Shown one piece after another: positions 61,249-64,000 of a stretch of DNA of 64,000 nucleotides. The position numbers and the translations under genes were made by a program. Positions within the stretch are counted from its first letter, which is position 1, and every line of letters starts with the position of its first letter. Below the pieces are notes generated by a model. It saw only the letters and a program-made list of their open reading frames with translations. It ran no database searches and was not told where the DNA came from. The stretch is from Parafrankia elaeagni (GTDB lineage Bacteria; Actinomycetota; Actinomycetes; Frankiales; Frankiaceae): assembly GCF_000374165.1 (NCBI RefSeq), contig NZ_KB893772.1, forward strand, positions 62,001-126,000. Direction: 5' to 3'.

Positions 61249-62862
61249 GTGCCCCCCACCCGCCCGGACCCCCACCCCCACGCACCCCGACGCGTCCTCT
61301 ACCAGCACGGACACGTCCACAGCCCCACCACCGCACACGCCACCGCCCTGCTCGTCGACGGCGCCACCATCACCTGGATCGGCACCGCCACCGACACCCC
61401 GCCCGGCGGCCCCACCCCCACCACCGTCGACCTGCGCGGCGCCACCGTCACCCCCGCCTTCGTCGACGCCCACGTCCACACCACCGCCACCGGACTCGCC
61501 CTCGACGGCGTCGACCTCACCGACACCCCCACCCTGCGCCACGCCCTCGACCAGCTCCACCGCGCCGCCCGCCGCCGCCCCGGCCAGCCCCTGCTCGGCA
61601 CCGGATGGGACGAGACCCGCTGGCCCGAACAGCGCCCACCCACCGCCGCCGAACTGACCCGCGCCGCCGGCCCCGTCGACGTCTACCTCGCCCGCGCCGA
61701 CGGCCACACCGCCGTCATCTCCCTGACACTGGCCGAACGCTCCCGCGCCCCCCACGCCCCCGGCTGGCTCGGCGACGGGCTGTGCCGCGACGACGCCCAC
61801 CACCGCGCCCGCACCACCGCCTACCACGACCTGCCCCGCACCAGCCGCCTCGACGCCGCCCGGCGCGTCCGCACCCACGCGGCCACCCTCGGCATCGCCG
61901 CACTACACGAGATGGGCGGACCACAGGTCTCCTCCGCCGACGACCTCGCCGACCTGCTCACCCTCGCCCGCGACGAACCCGGCCCCGCCGTCACCGGCTA
62001 CTGGGCCGGCGACCTCGCCACCGCCCTCGCCCTCGCCGCCGAACCCGGCGTCGGCCCCGTCGGCTACGGCGGCGACCTGTTCGTCGACGGCTCCCTCGGC
62101 TCCCACACCGCCGCCCTGCGCACCCCCTACCACGACCAGCCCACCCACCACGGGCAGCTCCACCATGACGCCGACGACATCCGCGACATCGTCCTCGACG
62201 CCACCGCCGCCGGCCTGCAGACCGGCTTCCACGCCATCGGCGACGCCGCCCTCGACACCGTCCTGACCGGCCTGCACGCCGCCGCCGCCCGCCTCGGCAC
62301 CGCCACCGTCGCCGCCGCCCGCCACCGCGTCGAACACGCCGAACTCGCCCACCCCGACCAGATCAGCGCCATGGCCCGCCTCGGCCTCATCGCCAGCGTC
62401 CAACCCGCCTTCGACGCCCGCTACGGCGGCCCCGACGGGCTCTACACCACCCGCCTCGGCCCGGCCCGCGCCACGGCCATGAACCCGTTCGCCGCCTACA
62501 CCGCCGCCGGCGTCACCCTGGCCCTGTCCTCCGACAGCCCCGTCACCCCCCTCGACCCGTGGGGCGCCGTCCACGCCGCCGCCCACCACCACAACCCCGC
62601 CGCCCGCATCAGCACCGCGGCCGCGTTCACCGCCGCCACCCGCGGCGGCTGGGTGGCCGCCCGCGCCGCCGCCGACGGCTCCGGGCGGCTCACCGCCGGC
62701 GCCCCCGCCACCTTCGCGATCTGGGACACCCGCCCCGGCCACCGGGCCGGCACCGCCCACGCAGCCGAAGCCTCCGACGGCCCGGTGGACACGGCCGCGC
62801 GCACCCGGCCGGCATGCCTGCGCACCGTGCTGCGCGGCCAGATCCTGCACGACCGGTTCTGA
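61249..62862 (+). CDS. YtcJ-like amidohydrolase
   Basis: 537 residues, GTG start. The metal motif is TPAFVDAHVHTTATG. FVDGSLGSHTAALRTPY, TGFHAIGDAALDTVL, RHRVEHAELAHPDQISAMAR and LALSSDSPVTPLDPW give the His and Asp ligands of the amidohydrolase barrel. The protein is of normal length for the amidohydrolase_3 family, which cleaves amide or related bonds in small molecules. Substrate unknown. Probably co-transcribed with the Lrp gene. Confidence 0.86.
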   Translation: MPPTRPDPHPHAPRRVLYQHGHVHSPTTAHATALLVDGATITWIGTATDTPPGGPTPTTVDLRGATVTPAFVDAHVHTTATGLALDGVDLTDTPTLRHALDQLHRAARRRPGQPLLGTGWDETRWPEQRPPTAAELTRAAGPVDVYLARADGHTAVISLTLAERSRAPHAPGWLGDGLCRDDAHHRARTTAYHDLPRTSRLDAARRVRTHAATLGIAALHEMGGPQVSSADDLADLLTLARDEPGPAVTGYWAGDLATALALAAEPGVGPVGYGGDLFVDGSLGSHTAALRTPYHDQPTHHGQLHHDADDIRDIVLDATAAGLQTGFHAIGDAALDTVLTGLHAAAARLGTATVAAARHRVEHAELAHPDQISAMARLGLIASVQPAFDARYGGPDGLYTTRLGPARATAMNPFAAYTAAGVTLALSSDSPVTPLDPWGAVHAAAHHHNPAARISTAAAFTAATRGGWVAARAAADGSGRLTAGAPATFAIWDTRPGHRAGTAHAAEASDGPVDTAARTRPACLRTVLRGQILHDRF

Positions 62863-63252
62863 CCCCGCCCGGCCGGAACCGGACCCGGTCCGGACCCGCG
62901 GGACGGGGTCCGGACCGCCCTTCGGACCGCCACCACCCGCGGACACACCATCACGGCGGCGCCGTTGTCTAACGGACGGCCCGGACCCCCACCACCCGCC
63001 ACACCGGCCCAGTGACCGGCAAGGCACCGCGCGATTCGACCACACCCACCCCTCCCACGAAAGCGCCCCACCCCACCCCACCCCGAAAACCTCCTGGTAG
63101 TCCCAAACGTGGTCCCCGACTGCGGCGCAGACCGACCCGCCGCGGCACCACCCGCAGCTCACCCGGCCACACAACGCCCCCGCGCGCCCGCCCGGACAAA
63201 CCGCACACAGCCCGGGGTGCTCCCAGCCACCGCCGTGCCGGACACTGGACCG
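62863..63252. other. Intergenic, no gene recognised
   Basis: 390 bases of C-rich sequence before lnt. Open frames in it have no family signal. It should carry the lnt promoter. Confidence 0.4.
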
Positions 63253-64000
63253 GTGACCCACGCGCCCGCCACGCCACCCCCACCACCCCACACGGCCCCG
63301 GCCGGCGCGCCCACATCCAGCAGCCCCACCCCACCCCGCCGCCCACACCGCCTGCACGGACTCCACCGGCGCCTGGCCCGCCCCACCGCCGCCACCGCCG
63401 CCGGGCTCCTGCTCTACCTCGCCTTCCCCCCCGTCGGCCTGTGGCCGCTGGCACCCCTCGCCGTCGCCCTGCTCACCCTCACCGTCCACAACCGGCCCCT
63501 ACGCGCCTCCTACGGCCTGGGCCTGCTGTTCTCCCTCGCCTTCATGCTCCCGCTGCTGCGCTTCGTCTCCTTCGTCGGCGCCGACGGCTGGATCGTCCTG
63601 TCCGCCGCCGAAGCCGCCATCCTCGCGCTCATCGCCCCCGCCACCACCCTCGCCCACCGCCTGCCCGCACCCTGGCTCTGGGCCGGCGCCGCCTGGGTGG
63701 CCCAGGAAGCCCTCCGCGGCCGCGCCCCCTTCGGCGGCTTCCCCTGGGGCCGGCTCGCCTTCAGCCAGCCCGACAGCCCCTACACCGGCCTCGCCGCGCT
63801 CGGCGGCGCCCCCCTCGTCACCTTCGCCGTGGCCACCACCGCCACCCTGCTCGCCACCACCGCGCTCACCGCCCGCCGCACACCCGCCCGCCGCATCGCG
63901 GCAGCCGCCGCCGGCGCCGCCGCCCTCACCCTCGCCGGGCTCACCGTCCCCCTGCCGACCGGACCCCAGCGCGGCACCCTGCAGGTCGCCGCCATCCAGG
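63253..64000 (+). CDS. lnt: Apolipoprotein N-acyltransferase, N-terminal part
   Basis: The gene runs off the window end. A Pro-rich leader of about 30 residues is followed by LLLYLAFPPVGLWPLAPLAV, YGLGLLFSLAFMLPLLRFVS and the conserved AAWVAQEALRGRAPFGGFPW and GRLAFSQPDSPYTGLAALGG. The start of the nitrilase domain appears at the end (LQVAAIQ). It attaches the third acyl chain to lipoproteins in the membrane. GTG start; about five membrane helices are visible. Confidence 0.9.
   Translation, partial: MTHAPATPPPPPHTAPAGAPTSSSPTPPRRPHRLHGLHRRLARPTAATAAGLLLYLAFPPVGLWPLAPLAVALLTLTVHNRPLRASYGLGLLFSLAFMLPLLRFVSFVGADGWIVLSAAEAAILALIAPATTLAHRLPAPWLWAGAAWVAQEALRGRAPFGGFPWGRLAFSQPDSPYTGLAALGGAPLVTFAVATTATLLATTALTARRTPARRIAAAAAGAAALTLAGLTVPLPTGPQRGTLQVAAIQ

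Noticed and set aside
62950-62990. tRNA-like stretch GCGCCGTTGTCTAACGGACGGC
   Set aside because: It cannot be folded into a complete cloverleaf by eye and lacks a T-loop motif.

Overview
The window is very GC-rich actinobacterial DNA. Gene families such as CU044_5270, SCO6745-type, LLM F420-dependent oxidoreductases, DUF4232 lipoproteins and actinobacterial TniA/TniB/IS21 fragments, together with GTG starts and 4-base stop/start overlaps, suggest a Frankia-like soil or symbiotic actinomycete. The genus is inferred from gene content. No rRNA, tRNA or CRISPR array was seen.

Layout. 1-11 kb is mostly intact: the tail of an APC permease, a DoxX membrane protein, a small membrane-protein pair (one frameshifted), a histidine kinase/response regulator pair, a NUDIX protein, an ABC-2 exporter (two permeases and an ATPase), a PLP-dependent desulfhydrase/deaminase and a FAD aromatic monooxygenase. 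11-39.6 kb is accessory DNA in advanced decay. Live genes (ECF sigma/CU044_5270 pair, LysR/SnoaL pair, two MTHFR-like genes, TetR/LLM oxidoreductase, SDR, kinase, aldo/keto reductase and XRE regulator, VOC protein, MBL-rhodanese protein) alternate with fragments of an imine reductase, MerR, a TniA/TniB/TniQ element, IS21 istA, an ECF sigma factor, GrpB, several methyltransferases, a phosphotransferase, an SCO6745-family gene and a lipoprotein duplicate. Many have lost internal pieces, not just single bases.

39.7-50.4 kb holds a tyrosine recombinase and then a cobalamin (B12) riboswitch controlling a tight cobalamin cluster: a short leader ORF, a ChlI/ChlD-type chelatase, CobO, CobB, CobI, one CobM-CbiG-CobJ triple fusion, and CbiX with a His-rich tail. 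Most of these genes overlap by 4 bases or a few more, so they are probably translationally coupled. 50.4-52.7 kb has a small XRE regulator with a palindromic operator and a helical-repeat protein.

52.7-59.2 kb is a minus-strand four-gene operon: a reductase (SDR)-HAD fusion, a zinc alcohol dehydrogenase, a LarA-like (DUF2088) protein and a PlsC-type acyltransferase. This looks like an uncharacterised lipid or alcohol pathway and is the best candidate in the window for an undescribed system. 59.4-64 kb carries a 5'-3' exonuclease, an Lrp/AsnC regulator, a YtcJ-like amidohydrolase and the start of apolipoprotein N-acyltransferase (lnt).
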